From JAAXHF01 sp963665955 (GTDB lineage Bacteria > Desulfobacterota > Binatia > Bin18), in contig OZ246887.1 in NCBI GenBank assembly GCA_965231765.1, positions 5,332,001-5,396,000 on the forward strand: DNA of 64,000 nucleotides. The letters run 5' to 3'. The notes beneath the pieces are model-generated. The model had not been told where the DNA came from. It made no database searches and worked only from the letters and a program-made list of their open reading frames with translations. Shown here one piece after another: positions 25,661 to 34,006 of the stretch (its first letter is position 1; each line of letters begins with the position of its first letter). The translations under genes and the position numbers were made by a program.

Positions 25661-26260
25661 ATGAAGTTGATGAATTTGGTGCATAAGAGCAAGCCAGCCA
25701 AGATAATGCTGGCTACGATTGGCATGGCTCTGCTGGTGAGTGGTACGACTGCTGAAGTATGGGCGCATCGAGACCGGGGACCAAATGATACGTGCCGACG
25801 AGAGATTGGTGCGTCACTTCTGCATATCACGCTGTACCAGACGCAGTTTGATCCCGTCACTGAATACTGTGAAGAAGTCCCACGGATGGGAAAGGCGCTC
25901 CTGGTTGTCGATGTAACCCCGGGCGAGCTACGCCAAGTGCCCTTCGGGCTTGAAGTGATCGCCACAAACACATCGGGACAATCGCAGACAGTGCTCTCGG
26001 TGCCGCCGAAGGTGTACGAACGGGGCGTGCTGAATACAGAGCTAGTCTTCCAGAAAGAGACCACGTATATTGCCCAGGTCATGCTGGAACTAGAGAAAGG
26101 CAAAGATCCTCAGTTACTGGCCTTTCCCATTCAGGTCGCGGCATGGTATAAGGCTATGATAATGCCAGCGCTGCTTGTAGCCGGATTGCTCGTTTTCATC
26201 TTAATTTCCGCTATCCGCTACAATATTGTTTCCCGACAGCAGGGCGAAGCGCTCGCATAA
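25661..26260 (+). CDS. Exported, C-terminally anchored protein of the CuMMO operon (PmoD/AmoD-like, tentative)
   Basis: A 199-residue protein: signal peptide (MLATIGMALLVSGTTAEVWA), a periplasmic domain and one C-terminal membrane helix (ALLVAGLLVFILISAI). Predicted cleavage before HRDRG would leave histidine at the N-terminus. It shares with the protein at 29687-30247 the pattern His, Asp-Cys, GxSLxH, Y-Q, P, E-(Y/F)-C and xxVP; the two conserved Cys may pair or bind metal. Topology and position match PmoD/AmoD-type copper proteins, but I do not recognise the sequence well enough to be certain. ATG 25661 puts the signal in place. Confidence 0.62.
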   Translation: MKLMNLVHKSKPAKIMLATIGMALLVSGTTAEVWAHRDRGPNDTCRREIGASLLHITLYQTQFDPVTEYCEEVPRMGKALLVVDVTPGELRQVPFGLEVIATNTSGQSQTVLSVPPKVYERGVLNTELVFQKETTYIAQVMLELEKGKDPQLLAFPIQVAAWYKAMIMPALLVAGLLVFILISAIRYNIVSRQQGEALA

Positions 26261-26313
26261 AATAAAGATGCAGGATAGGTATTACGGAGTAACTGAATAC
26301 AGGAGGGATACAG

Positions 26314-27153
26314 ATGGCTGATTCACAAGCGATGCAAGCAGGAAGTGGGGCCGGCGATAGCGCGGTGATGAATCCGACCGACTGGTCAGTCGGCTGGAAG
26401 CCGTTGTTCTGGGGTATCGGCCTCGTCATGGCCTCTAACGTTTTTCTGTGGTTCTGGAATTATTGGTATATGTTCACGGCTGGGCTGGACTCAGCCAGTT
26501 GGGAATTCACGCTGTATTATCGGTCGTTGTTCTGGGCGGAGTTGGTTATCCTCGGCGTATTCGCCGGTGGATGGTTGGGCTGGTTGATCAGGACTGGCCG
26601 CGAGATGGAAGGCAAGCCGGTTGAGCGGGCCGAACAGGTCCGACGGGTGGCCATCTTGTGGAGCCTGATTGGCGTGACCAGCTTTGCGATTTATCTGGAG
26701 GCCAGTTTCTGGCCCAATTGGGACGGCTCGTGGCATCAGACGATGGTCCGCGACACGGCTTTGACACCGACCCATATTCCGATGTTTTATTTCTTCTTCC
26801 CGCTCACCGTTATCTTAGCTGTCGGGACATACCTCTATGGCAGGTTTCGTATTCCGGCTTTGTATGGCAGGGATAAAGGTTTTCCATGGTCGTTCGCCTT
26901 ACTGATTGCTGCCGCGGCACTTGAATGTATGGCCGTTGCTGCCAATGAATGGGGCCATAGTCTATGGATTTCTGAAGAGATTTTCTCAGTGCCTTTCCAC
27001 TGGCCGTTTGTGGTCTATGGCTGGCTGGCAAGTGGTATGTTCGCCGTCTGGGGAGAGACAATCGTGCATCTCTTCGAGATTGAGAAAGCTGAAGAAGAGG
27101 CGGATATAGACGCTCCGCTTCAGCCTGCAGAACAGCCCATGGTTGCTGACTAA
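26314..27153 (+). CDS. pmoC: Copper membrane monooxygenase subunit C
   Basis: A 279-residue inner-membrane protein with about six hydrophobic helices. The metal-site motif is intact: Asp137, His141 and His154 in DGSWH followed twelve residues later by THIPMFY, matching Asp156/His160/His173 of methane monooxygenase PmoC. RDTALTPTH is the local variant of the family RDTDFTPSH. The C-terminus is acidic and cytosolic. A good ribosome binding site (AGGAGG) precedes the ATG. It opens the C-A-x-B order; the oxidised substrate (methane, ammonia, short alkane or alkene) cannot be read from this sequence. Confidence 0.93.
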   Translation: MADSQAMQAGSGAGDSAVMNPTDWSVGWKPLFWGIGLVMASNVFLWFWNYWYMFTAGLDSASWEFTLYYRSLFWAELVILGVFAGGWLGWLIRTGREMEGKPVERAEQVRRVAILWSLIGVTSFAIYLEASFWPNWDGSWHQTMVRDTALTPTHIPMFYFFFPLTVILAVGTYLYGRFRIPALYGRDKGFPWSFALLIAAAALECMAVAANEWGHSLWISEEIFSVPFHWPFVVYGWLASGMFAVWGETIVHLFEIEKAEEEADIDAPLQPAEQPMVAD

Positions 27154-27249
27154 TCGCTGATGAGTGACTGATTAGCCAACGACTCTGAGACGGTGTGGGC
27201 TCTCTTGAATCCGCGCCGTCTCCATCCTCGCACTAGAGAGGCAGAATGC

Positions 27250-28053
27250 ATGGCGGACGAAACAGCAACGGTCGCAGATCTCGCGGTCGAGGCCGAAAAG
27301 CAAAAACGGCTCGAACTTAAGGCCCTCCTCGAAAAAAAGTACAAATGGATCGATTGGAAATGGGATCTCATTTTCTGGACCACTGCCATCTTCGTCGTGG
27401 CTGGCGCTGCAGACATTACCAAGCAACTATTTGCTGGTGACTGGGATTTCTGGACGGACTGGAAAGATCAGCAGTGGTGGCCGGTGATCACTGCCTTTGC
27501 AACGATCATTATTCCGTCGGCGCTTCAGTATATTCAGTGGGTCGCCTGGCGGATGCCAACTGGGGCGACGTATACTGCTTGTTGTCTGTTTATGGCGGCC
27601 TGGGTTGGACGCTATTTCCAGTGGGACCTGGCAGTGACCTATCCGATGAACTTTGTGTGGCCTATCTCTACAATATGTGCCGGGATCTTGCTGGACTGGA
27701 CCCTAATGAAGACGCGCAGCTTCATCCTCACGTCGCTGATCGGTGCACACGTCTGGGCGATTATGGTGTGGGCGTATAATTATGTCCCGTTGGCGCCTTT
27801 CCTCCAACCTGCACACTTCATGGATCATGTAGTGACCGTCGCCGATGTACAGGGGATTGCCTATATTCGATCCCAGACGCCGGAATATCTACGTCTGATT
27901 GAGCGAGGCGCATTGCGCAGTTTCCTTGGTGAGACTCAGTATGTGTCACTTGTATTTGGTGGCACAGCCGCGTTCCTCGGCTACTGGATTGGTCAGTTCA
28001 TCGGCCGCTATCTCGCTGTGTGGCCGATTCGACGCTATCTAAAAACTCTGTGA
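27250..28053 (+). CDS. pmoA: Copper membrane monooxygenase subunit A
   Basis: A 267-residue membrane subunit. The family features are WDFWTDWKDQQWWPV, YPMNFVWP, PEYLRLIERGALRSF and the closing IGQFIGRY. ATG 27250 gives a cytosolic N-terminal Glu/Lys-rich stretch and fits the family; an upstream in-frame start at 27193 is unlikely. The sequence is distinctly different from well-known methanotroph PmoA and ammonia-oxidiser AmoA in the first helices, so it belongs to a divergent CuMMO branch. The 97-base gap after subunit C is short enough for one transcript. Confidence 0.92.
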   Translation: MADETATVADLAVEAEKQKRLELKALLEKKYKWIDWKWDLIFWTTAIFVVAGAADITKQLFAGDWDFWTDWKDQQWWPVITAFATIIIPSALQYIQWVAWRMPTGATYTACCLFMAAWVGRYFQWDLAVTYPMNFVWPISTICAGILLDWTLMKTRSFILTSLIGAHVWAIMVWAYNYVPLAPFLQPAHFMDHVVTVADVQGIAYIRSQTPEYLRLIERGALRSFLGETQYVSLVFGGTAAFLGYWIGQFIGRYLAVWPIRRYLKTL

Positions 28054-28054
28054 G

Positions 28055-28360
28055 ATGACTATGCTGAGCAAAACGAAATTGATCCGGCCGTTCTTGATTG
28101 GATATGGGGCTGCATTGGGCGGGCTGCTCACAAGCCCTTCGTTTGTCTATGCGCATGGTATGGGCCTAGAAGAGATGGGACCTCCGGTCGCCACCTCTGT
28201 GGGGCTTGCTTTTGCGTTTTACTGGCTGATGATGCTGTGGCCCTTCAGCAAGAACAGAGATGTCCCAGCGCTTGAGATGACTGGACAAGCCACGGACACG
28301 ATCCGTATTAAGCAGAAGCCGCGCTTGCATGTCGTTGAGGGGAGAGCGGTCAATGAGTAA
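28055..28360 (+). CDS. Small exported/membrane protein inserted between CuMMO subunits A and B
   Basis: A 101-residue protein not found in the standard C-A-B operon. It begins two bases after the subunit A stop and overlaps the subunit B start (ATGAGTAA), so it is firmly in the operon. It has a signal-like segment (FLIGYGAALGGLLTSPSFVYA), a short His/Met-bearing stretch HGMGLEEMGPP, a transmembrane helix (VGLAFAFYWLMMLWPF) and a basic cytoplasmic tail. Cleavage before HGMG would leave an N-terminal histidine. It may be a small subunit or copper loader; no family was recognised. Confidence 0.75.
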   Translation: MTMLSKTKLIRPFLIGYGAALGGLLTSPSFVYAHGMGLEEMGPPVATSVGLAFAFYWLMMLWPFSKNRDVPALEMTGQATDTIRIKQKPRLHVVEGRAVNE

Positions 28361-29609
28361 ACAGGCTTGGCGACTGCTCATCAGCCTCCTTGGTGTTGTC
28401 TGTATCACGACGATCAATGCCTCTTCAGTCTTTGCCCACGGGGAAGCTGCTGATGAGCCGTTCTTGAAAAACATGACGACCGCGTTTTTCGATGTATCGA
28501 TTTCTCCCACTGAAATCCAAGTCGGCGACCCGGTCACAATCACTGGTAAGGTCAAGGTCCTGGAAACTTGGCCGCGTACGCTAGAGACACCAGAGATCGC
28601 CTCTATCGTGCCTGTGGTCCCTGGACCGAAGTTTCTGCTCAAAGAGCGGACGGTGAACGGGGAATCTTTGATCGGTTCCTTTTTCGTCGAAAAGGGTGGG
28701 ATTTACGAGTTTCGGATGCTGCTTATTGGGAAAGAGCCCGGGGATTGGCACGTCCATCCTGGGATCGGCATTCAGGGGACGGGAACGCTCCTCGGCCCAG
28801 GGGAATGGGTCAAGATATCACCCAGTCCCACCCCGCTGGAATTCCCCGTAACGTTGTTGAATGGCGAGACCATTGAGCTCAGCACCTATGGCGGCTCGTT
28901 TGCCGTCTGGTGGTCCTTCGCCAGCTTCGTGATCGGTATGGTCTGGATGCTGTATTGGACGCTGAATAAACGGACCGTCACGAACCTCGCGGTCACGCTA
29001 CAGATTCCGCCGAATGATGAGGGAGCCGACCTTGGTCTCATCACCCCGCGCGACCATATGTGGATGAATGTGATTGCTGGTGTGACGCTCATGATGCTCG
29101 TGCTGGGCTGGTCCTATGCGGCAATCAGCTATCCGGTCAGGTGGCCACAGCAGACCGACTGGTTTACGCCAAAATTTATCTCTTCGGGAGAGAAAATGGC
29201 GGAAGTGCAAGCCACCGGAGCGACTTTTGATGAAGCGAGTGAGACGCTCGAGATGAAAATCCAGGTGCAGAACGTAGCGGACAGCCCTATCAGCATAAAG
29301 AAATATACGATGGCGATGGCCAACTTCGTGAATGGCGGAGAACAAGAGCAGCTTGCCGCCGGCCCACGTGAATTTGTCGGCGCATTCGGAGTTGAGCCTG
29401 ATGCTCCGATCGCTCCAGGCGAAACAAAAGATCTGACGGTAACGATTTCAAATACGCTGTTCGGCGTGGAACGCTTGATTCCGCTCAGTGCCCCTCAGCA
29501 GTTTATCGCTGGTGTGTACCATTTTGAGAATGGACAAGGCGAGCGTGAGTTGGTCACTGTTCGCTCAGGCCTGGTCCCGACAAAGTTCACACCACAGTAC
29601 TTGCCATAG
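28353..29609 (+). CDS. pmoB: Copper membrane monooxygenase subunit B
   Basis: A 418-residue subunit with two periplasmic cupredoxin-like domains and two membrane helices between them (around FAVWWSFASFVIGMVWM and VIAGVTLMMLVLGWSY). Copper ligands: His29, which becomes the N-terminus after signal cleavage (SSVFA then HGEAA), and His133 and His135 in DWHVHPG, equivalent to His33, His137 and His139 of methane monooxygenase. Start chosen at ATG 28353 because it places the signal peptide correctly. It overlaps the small upstream gene. Confidence 0.93.
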   Translation: MSKQAWRLLISLLGVVCITTINASSVFAHGEAADEPFLKNMTTAFFDVSISPTEIQVGDPVTITGKVKVLETWPRTLETPEIASIVPVVPGPKFLLKERTVNGESLIGSFFVEKGGIYEFRMLLIGKEPGDWHVHPGIGIQGTGTLLGPGEWVKISPSPTPLEFPVTLLNGETIELSTYGGSFAVWWSFASFVIGMVWMLYWTLNKRTVTNLAVTLQIPPNDEGADLGLITPRDHMWMNVIAGVTLMMLVLGWSYAAISYPVRWPQQTDWFTPKFISSGEKMAEVQATGATFDEASETLEMKIQVQNVADSPISIKKYTMAMANFVNGGEQEQLAAGPREFVGAFGVEPDAPIAPGETKDLTVTISNTLFGVERLIPLSAPQQFIAGVYHFENGQGERELVTVRSGLVPTKFTPQYLP

Positions 29610-29686
29610 CTCAGTCAAGTGTGGAGCATGACTCCCCGCCAGCACGCTCTTCACTAAGTCCGTTCTCCGAGAGGTTCTGTCCAGAC

Positions 29687-30247
29687 ATGCTGCGGATAGG
29701 CGGCCTCCTCCCATCCCTCTCCCTTTCGATCATTCTCCTTGTGCCGCAAACAGTACGATCGCATGGTGGGGTCGGTATTGAGCAAGACTCTTGCGTTGAG
29801 CGTGTAGGCTCGTCTCTGATCCATTTTTCTGCTTATCAACCAGAAGTCAGCCCGACTGAAGAGTTCTGTACCAGTCTTCCCCATGTTGGTAGCACTATCC
29901 TGGTTTTTGACCTGGTTGATGAAGTGCTACGTAAACGTCCAGCAGCCCTCCGAGTCGTACAGACTGGGGACGCTGCTAAACCCCGTCTTATCCTCGACGT
30001 TCCGGCTCAGACGTACCTCAACGGAGTCGTCAATGCAGATATCGCCTTTGACGCTCCTGGCCAGTATGAGGCGATTGTGACGCTAGAGAACCCATATGAG
30101 CAGATCACTTTCCCTTTCAACGTTGGACCGTGGTCAATGCAGCTGATTATAGCGGCTAGTTTCCTGGTGATTGGCGCGATTGGGAGCTATTTCTTTTTTG
30201 TCGGGAAGAAGCCAAAATCAGCTGAACTTAAGCTGGTCAAAGGCTAA
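29687..30247 (+). CDS. Exported, C-terminally anchored paralogue of the upstream CuMMO-operon protein
   Basis: About 186 residues. Signal peptide (LLPSLSLSIILLVPQTVRS), predicted cleavage before HGGVGIEQDSC, periplasmic domain, and C-terminal membrane helix (LIIAASFLVIGAIGSYFFF). It shares with the 25661-26260 protein the spacing Asp-Cys, GSSLIHFSAYQ, E-F-C-T, and LPHVGSTILVFD. The two copies bracket the CuMMO genes, as the AmoD/AmoE pair does near ammonia monooxygenase operons. The frame is open from a GTG at 29621, but ATG 29687 opens straight into the signal. Confidence 0.62.
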   Translation: MLRIGGLLPSLSLSIILLVPQTVRSHGGVGIEQDSCVERVGSSLIHFSAYQPEVSPTEEFCTSLPHVGSTILVFDLVDEVLRKRPAALRVVQTGDAAKPRLILDVPAQTYLNGVVNADIAFDAPGQYEAIVTLENPYEQITFPFNVGPWSMQLIIAASFLVIGAIGSYFFFVGKKPKSAELKLVKG

Positions 30248-30284
30248 AGCGGCTTTCATTCGGGTGTGTCATTGCCCTTGCCTG

Positions 30285-30346
30285 GGAGCGCGGGCGTCCC
30301 GCCCGCTTTGATGAGCGACCAAAACTGTGATGTTTGGTCGCGCTCC
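30285..30346. repeat. Nested inverted-repeat element
   Basis: Outer arms GGAGCGCG and CGCGCTCC enclose two inner hairpins, one around GGGCG/CGCCC and one perfect GCGACCAAA/TTTGGTCGC. The element could fold as a three-way junction. It lies between the CuMMO-operon end and the multicopper oxidase, with no T tract, so it may be a repeat element or an RNA-processing structure rather than a simple terminator. Confidence 0.5.
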
Positions 30347-30439
30347 TAGGGCTCAGCTATACAAAAACTGCTCTAGGGGAAATTTGCACCTGGCTTCCCC
30401 CCTTTCCCTGTAAACAATCTCCCCATACATATAGTGCTC

Positions 30440-32146
30440 ATGCGTACTCGTCGTTTCTTGGCGCTGATTCTAATCCTCCTTTTCTTTCTTGGAGCTGTGG
30501 TCTTTCTTGTACCACGCGCATGGCTGCCGCAGACTGCCCAAGAATTTGTGTACTCCTATTTTGGAGAATCCTCATATACGAGCCCTCCAGATACAAAAAG
30601 TATAGATCTCAGCTCCGCCGAACCCTTCTGTCCTGACCATCATCCAGACTGGCGTCCGCAACAGGCTGTAGCAGGGGTTGGGATTGAAGAGTCTCTTGTC
30701 TGTAATCCGGATAATCCGGCTGAGGTCGCCGCCTTTGTCAAAGGCACGAATAACGTGTCTATGGATGTCTTGATGCAGACGAACCTAACTCCGACAACGG
30801 TGGTGAAAGAAAACGACCAAGATGGAGACGGTGATCCGGATGTGATTCATATCCGCCTCGAAGTCTCTGAACTCAACGGCCGTTCTCCGGATATCCCTGA
30901 GCCATTTCCGCAGTATTCCATTGCGCCTGGCATTCAACCTGGCCTGTGGGTGTTTGCCCCCAAGACGCGTGGCATGGCCACGGAAAACTTTGACAGTGAC
31001 ATCGCCAATCCGACGCTACGAGCCCCAGCTCCTGTGATTCGTGTCGAGCAGGGTGATACCCTGCGGGTGACATTAGAAAACACGCACTATCTCCCACACA
31101 CGATCCACTTGCACGGGGTAGACCATCCGTTTTTGGATAGTAATGGAGAGGGCAATGACGGCGTTCCCACGACCAGTGAACATCCAGTCATGCCAGGAGA
31201 AAGTCGCACCTATGATTTGACACCGCGTCAGACCGGTACCATGTTTTATCATTGTCATGTGCAGCCCAACGTTCATATTCTGATGGGCTTACAGGGCATG
31301 TTTGTGGTGGAAGAAAATCGCGCCAATAACTGGCTCCAGACGCTCAATGTTGGGGCAGGGCAGGTGCGGGTGCCTTCGGCAGGCGTCCGCGAGACCTACG
31401 ATCGTGAATATGATTTGCACTATCAAGATATGGATCAGACCTTGCACGATCTGATCAAAACTGCCAACGATCCGCGTCTGTTGGCCGAAGCCACCAACCG
31501 CCGCTACGATATTACTGATCAGACGCCAGATTATTTCGTGCTGAATGGCCGTTCGTTTCCCTATACTATGCGTGAGTCACTTGTTGTGGTGAAGCCCAAT
31601 GAAAACGTCAAACTCCGCGTGCTGAACGGTGGAGCGGAGGGGATTTCTCTGCATACCCACGGCCACAAAGTCACCATTACCCATTACGATGGTGTAGAGC
31701 ATAATCCAGCCGCCCAGATTACCCGCGATGTCGTCTGGGTGAGCCCGGCGCAACGCGTGGATTTACACCTACAGACAGTCAATGATGGCTTGCACAATTA
31801 TGGAGAAGGCGTCTGGCTATTGCACGACCATAGAGAGAAAGGCATCACTACAAACGGTATTAATCCGGGCGGAAATATCAGCGCGATTGTGTACGAGTCC
31901 TTCTTGGGCGAAGCCGGGCAGCCAAAAACGCAAGGTATGGACTGGACGCCTTTTTTCACCAAAGAATACTATCAAAGGAAAGTCCCGATCTGGGGCGGTA
32001 TGGACGACTCCGGTTTGCTCGGGGAAGCTGCCAGTCAGTCGCCAGGGCTCGGCAGGGCTGGCGGACTTGGGCTCGTCATTGGCCTCCTGCTTGGCGGACT
32101 CGCTGCACTGCTTCGGTCTTTCTTTCGACGTCCACGGGAAGTCTAG
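30440..32146 (+). CDS. Membrane-anchored multicopper oxidase with an unusual site order
   Basis: A 568-residue protein with an N-terminal anchor (ALILILLFFLGAVVFLV) and a C-terminal helix (GLGLVIGLLLGGLAALL). The first cupredoxin half carries HTIHLHG and HCHVQPNVHILMGLQGM (Cys272, His279, Met282), a complete type-1 site. The last domain has SLHTHGHK and LLHDHREKG, with no Cys and no following Met, so it lacks its own type-1 site. Type-1 copper in the first rather than last domain is like nitrite reductase/type C two-domain oxidases. Residues ~125-135 (DQDGDGDPD) look like a calcium loop. Likely copper oxidase or electron exit beside the CuMMO. Confidence 0.78.
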   Translation: MRTRRFLALILILLFFLGAVVFLVPRAWLPQTAQEFVYSYFGESSYTSPPDTKSIDLSSAEPFCPDHHPDWRPQQAVAGVGIEESLVCNPDNPAEVAAFVKGTNNVSMDVLMQTNLTPTTVVKENDQDGDGDPDVIHIRLEVSELNGRSPDIPEPFPQYSIAPGIQPGLWVFAPKTRGMATENFDSDIANPTLRAPAPVIRVEQGDTLRVTLENTHYLPHTIHLHGVDHPFLDSNGEGNDGVPTTSEHPVMPGESRTYDLTPRQTGTMFYHCHVQPNVHILMGLQGMFVVEENRANNWLQTLNVGAGQVRVPSAGVRETYDREYDLHYQDMDQTLHDLIKTANDPRLLAEATNRRYDITDQTPDYFVLNGRSFPYTMRESLVVVKPNENVKLRVLNGGAEGISLHTHGHKVTITHYDGVEHNPAAQITRDVVWVSPAQRVDLHLQTVNDGLHNYGEGVWLLHDHREKGITTNGINPGGNISAIVYESFLGEAGQPKTQGMDWTPFFTKEYYQRKVPIWGGMDDSGLLGEAASQSPGLGRAGGLGLVIGLLLGGLAALLRSFFRRPREV

Positions 32147-32149
32147 CCT

Positions 32150-32881
32150 ATGTGGATCTTTGTCCTTGTTCTGTGTGTCCTCTGCGCGTCTCCAGCATTG
32201 GGTTCAGCCCAAGAAGCTGCACCCGCGACAACGCAGCAATCACCGCAAATACCGCAGAATCATCAATCCCATGCAGGGCACTCGGAGCATACTGGGCATG
32301 CTATGCACAAGCATCACAACATGTATATGGACGCCTCGGGTATGGTCATGAATGAGAACACTGACGAGCTGCCTCGAGGGTGTCCACGTATTGTGGGTGA
32401 GCAGCACATTACCGTCCGGGCCGGTAAGGAATTTGCGCGGGATTTTAAGGGAACGATGTTTGGCTATGACCAGCATGAATGGTCAGTCGAACCCTGTACG
32501 AAGCTGACCGTCACGTTGATCAACTCGGATGATGTCCGCCACCAATGGATGCTGCACGGTCTCCCGCGCTACGTCTATGACCAGGGCATGTTCACCTTGG
32601 AAATTGCAGGGAAGGGTGAGAAGTCTGCAACCTTCATTGTGCCACCGGGGCCGAAGACCTATCTGGTGCACTGCGATGTGCCCCACCATATGGAAAAAGG
32701 CATGAAGGCCCAGCTGAAAGTGGGCGGTGGAGATGGGGACTTGCCCAGCATTCCAGGCATTACAGGACCGCGCCAAGCAGATCCCTATATCGTCCGCTGG
32801 GGAGCCGGAGGAATAGGGCTGGCGTTGTTTGCTGGCCTGGCGGGTATTGCTCTAGCCGGAAGAGGGTTGGGTCTGCTATGA
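32150..32881 (+). CDS. Histidine-rich cupredoxin with C-terminal membrane anchor
   Basis: A 243-residue protein, exported by a signal peptide (FVLVLCVLCASPALGSA). Residues ~38-60 are histidine/methionine rich (HAGHSEHTGHAMHKHHNM), a likely copper-binding tail. The plastocyanin-type domain holds a type-1 site with His131 or His136 and the Cys175, His180 and Met185 loop (HCDVPHHMEKGM). A glycine-rich helix (GIGLALFAGLAGIALAG) ends it. It begins three bases after the multicopper oxidase, so it probably passes electrons or copper to or from that enzyme. Confidence 0.8.
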   Translation: MWIFVLVLCVLCASPALGSAQEAAPATTQQSPQIPQNHQSHAGHSEHTGHAMHKHHNMYMDASGMVMNENTDELPRGCPRIVGEQHITVRAGKEFARDFKGTMFGYDQHEWSVEPCTKLTVTLINSDDVRHQWMLHGLPRYVYDQGMFTLEIAGKGEKSATFIVPPGPKTYLVHCDVPHHMEKGMKAQLKVGGGDGDLPSIPGITGPRQADPYIVRWGAGGIGLALFAGLAGIALAGRGLGLL

Positions 32882-32935
32882 AACTCTCAGGAAACAGCCT
32901 TGATATGAAAACACAATGGCAAAAAGGAGGCACGT

Positions 32936-33796
32936 ATGAAGATAGGAATCTTTGAGTTTGCAATCGATAGGTCAGTTGACCCAGCTATTGTAGCCAAGCG
33001 GACTGAGGAGCTTGGCTTTGCATCGTACTGGGTACCGGAGCATCCGATCATTCCGATTAAGACCTCATCGCCATATCCAGGCGCTGACGATGGCATTATC
33101 CCAGATGAATACGGTCGCATTCTGGACCCGTTTGTGGTTTTGGGACGAGCCTCAGCAGTGACCAGCAAAATCGAGTTGGGCACCGGTATTTGCCTTATTC
33201 CAGAACGTAGTCCTTTAATGCTGGCCAAAGAAGTGGCGACCTTGGATAAGCTGTCCGGCGGCCGTTTTATTCTGGGTATTGGGGCGGGCTGGCTCCGTGA
33301 AGAGACGGAGATCATGGGCGGTGATTTTGATCATCGCTGGGGCCAGACCAAGGACGCTGTCCTGGCCATGAAGGAACTCTGGACGACCGAGGAATCCGAG
33401 TACCATGGCAAATACTATGATTTCCCAGCCGTGCGTTCTTTCCCCAAACCAGCGCGCAAACCGCATCCGCCGGTGTACATGGGCGGCTCGTCGAAGTATG
33501 TGTTCAAACGCGTTGTGGAGTGGGGGGATGGCTGGATGCCAGTCCTTTCGCCAGTCGAAGACATTAAAGCGGGCCGTCAGCGTTTGAATGAGATGGCACG
33601 GGAAGCAGGACGTGATCCAAAGTCGATCCAGGTCATGGCTTTTGGTTTTCCCGGCAAATATCGCACTCGGCAAGAATTGGCTGAACTCCAGGATGCTGGT
33701 GTTGATCACGTCACCATCTGGCTCCAGGAATGTGATAATGGAGAAGCCGCCGTGCTGGGCGAACTTGATGCGTTGGCCAAGGAAGCGTTGGGTTAG
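32936..33796 (+). CDS. F420-type LLM class oxidoreductase
   Basis: A 286-residue TIM-barrel luciferase-like enzyme of the TIGR03619/F420-dependent group: WVPEHPIIP, LGRASAVTSKIELGTGICLI, LGIGAGWLREETE and RPGILL-free C-terminus ending in VTIWLQE. AAGGAGG lies upstream of the ATG. The family uses reduced F420 for hydride transfer. It follows the cupredoxin by 55 bp and is closed by a hairpin terminator, so it ends the CuMMO-associated unit. Function is unknown, but the link to hydrocarbon oxidation is notable. Confidence 0.85.
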   Translation: MKIGIFEFAIDRSVDPAIVAKRTEELGFASYWVPEHPIIPIKTSSPYPGADDGIIPDEYGRILDPFVVLGRASAVTSKIELGTGICLIPERSPLMLAKEVATLDKLSGGRFILGIGAGWLREETEIMGGDFDHRWGQTKDAVLAMKELWTTEESEYHGKYYDFPAVRSFPKPARKPHPPVYMGGSSKYVFKRVVEWGDGWMPVLSPVEDIKAGRQRLNEMAREAGRDPKSIQVMAFGFPGKYRTRQELAELQDAGVDHVTIWLQECDNGEAAVLGELDALAKEALG

Positions 33797-33834
33797 GATG
33801 AGTCCAGGTTTCCCTTGCTGATTTTGTACGAGGA

Positions 33835-33861
33835 AGGCAGCCGATGTGGCTGCCTTTTTTT
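33835..33861 (+). terminator. Rho-independent terminator
   Basis: AGGCAGCC and GGCTGCCT form an eight-base stem around GATGT, followed by TTTTTT. It lies 38 bp past the stop of the F420-type oxidoreductase and closes the CuMMO-associated transcript. Confidence 0.85.
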
Positions 33862-34006
33862 GTGTCTTTCGCACTTTTCCTACCTGTATTGATTTTGTTT
33901 GACATCTTTCCTCCTTTCAGCAGATAATCTTGCCGGTTCTTTATGCAAGATCGGGGCAGAGCCTCAATCAAACCACACGAGATTGGTCCACCGTCCGAGG
34001 TCGCGG

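Noticed and set aside
33215..33874. Minus-strand frame of 219 codons opposite the LLM oxidoreductase
   Set aside because: It overlaps a confident gene and the terminator, with no domain signature.
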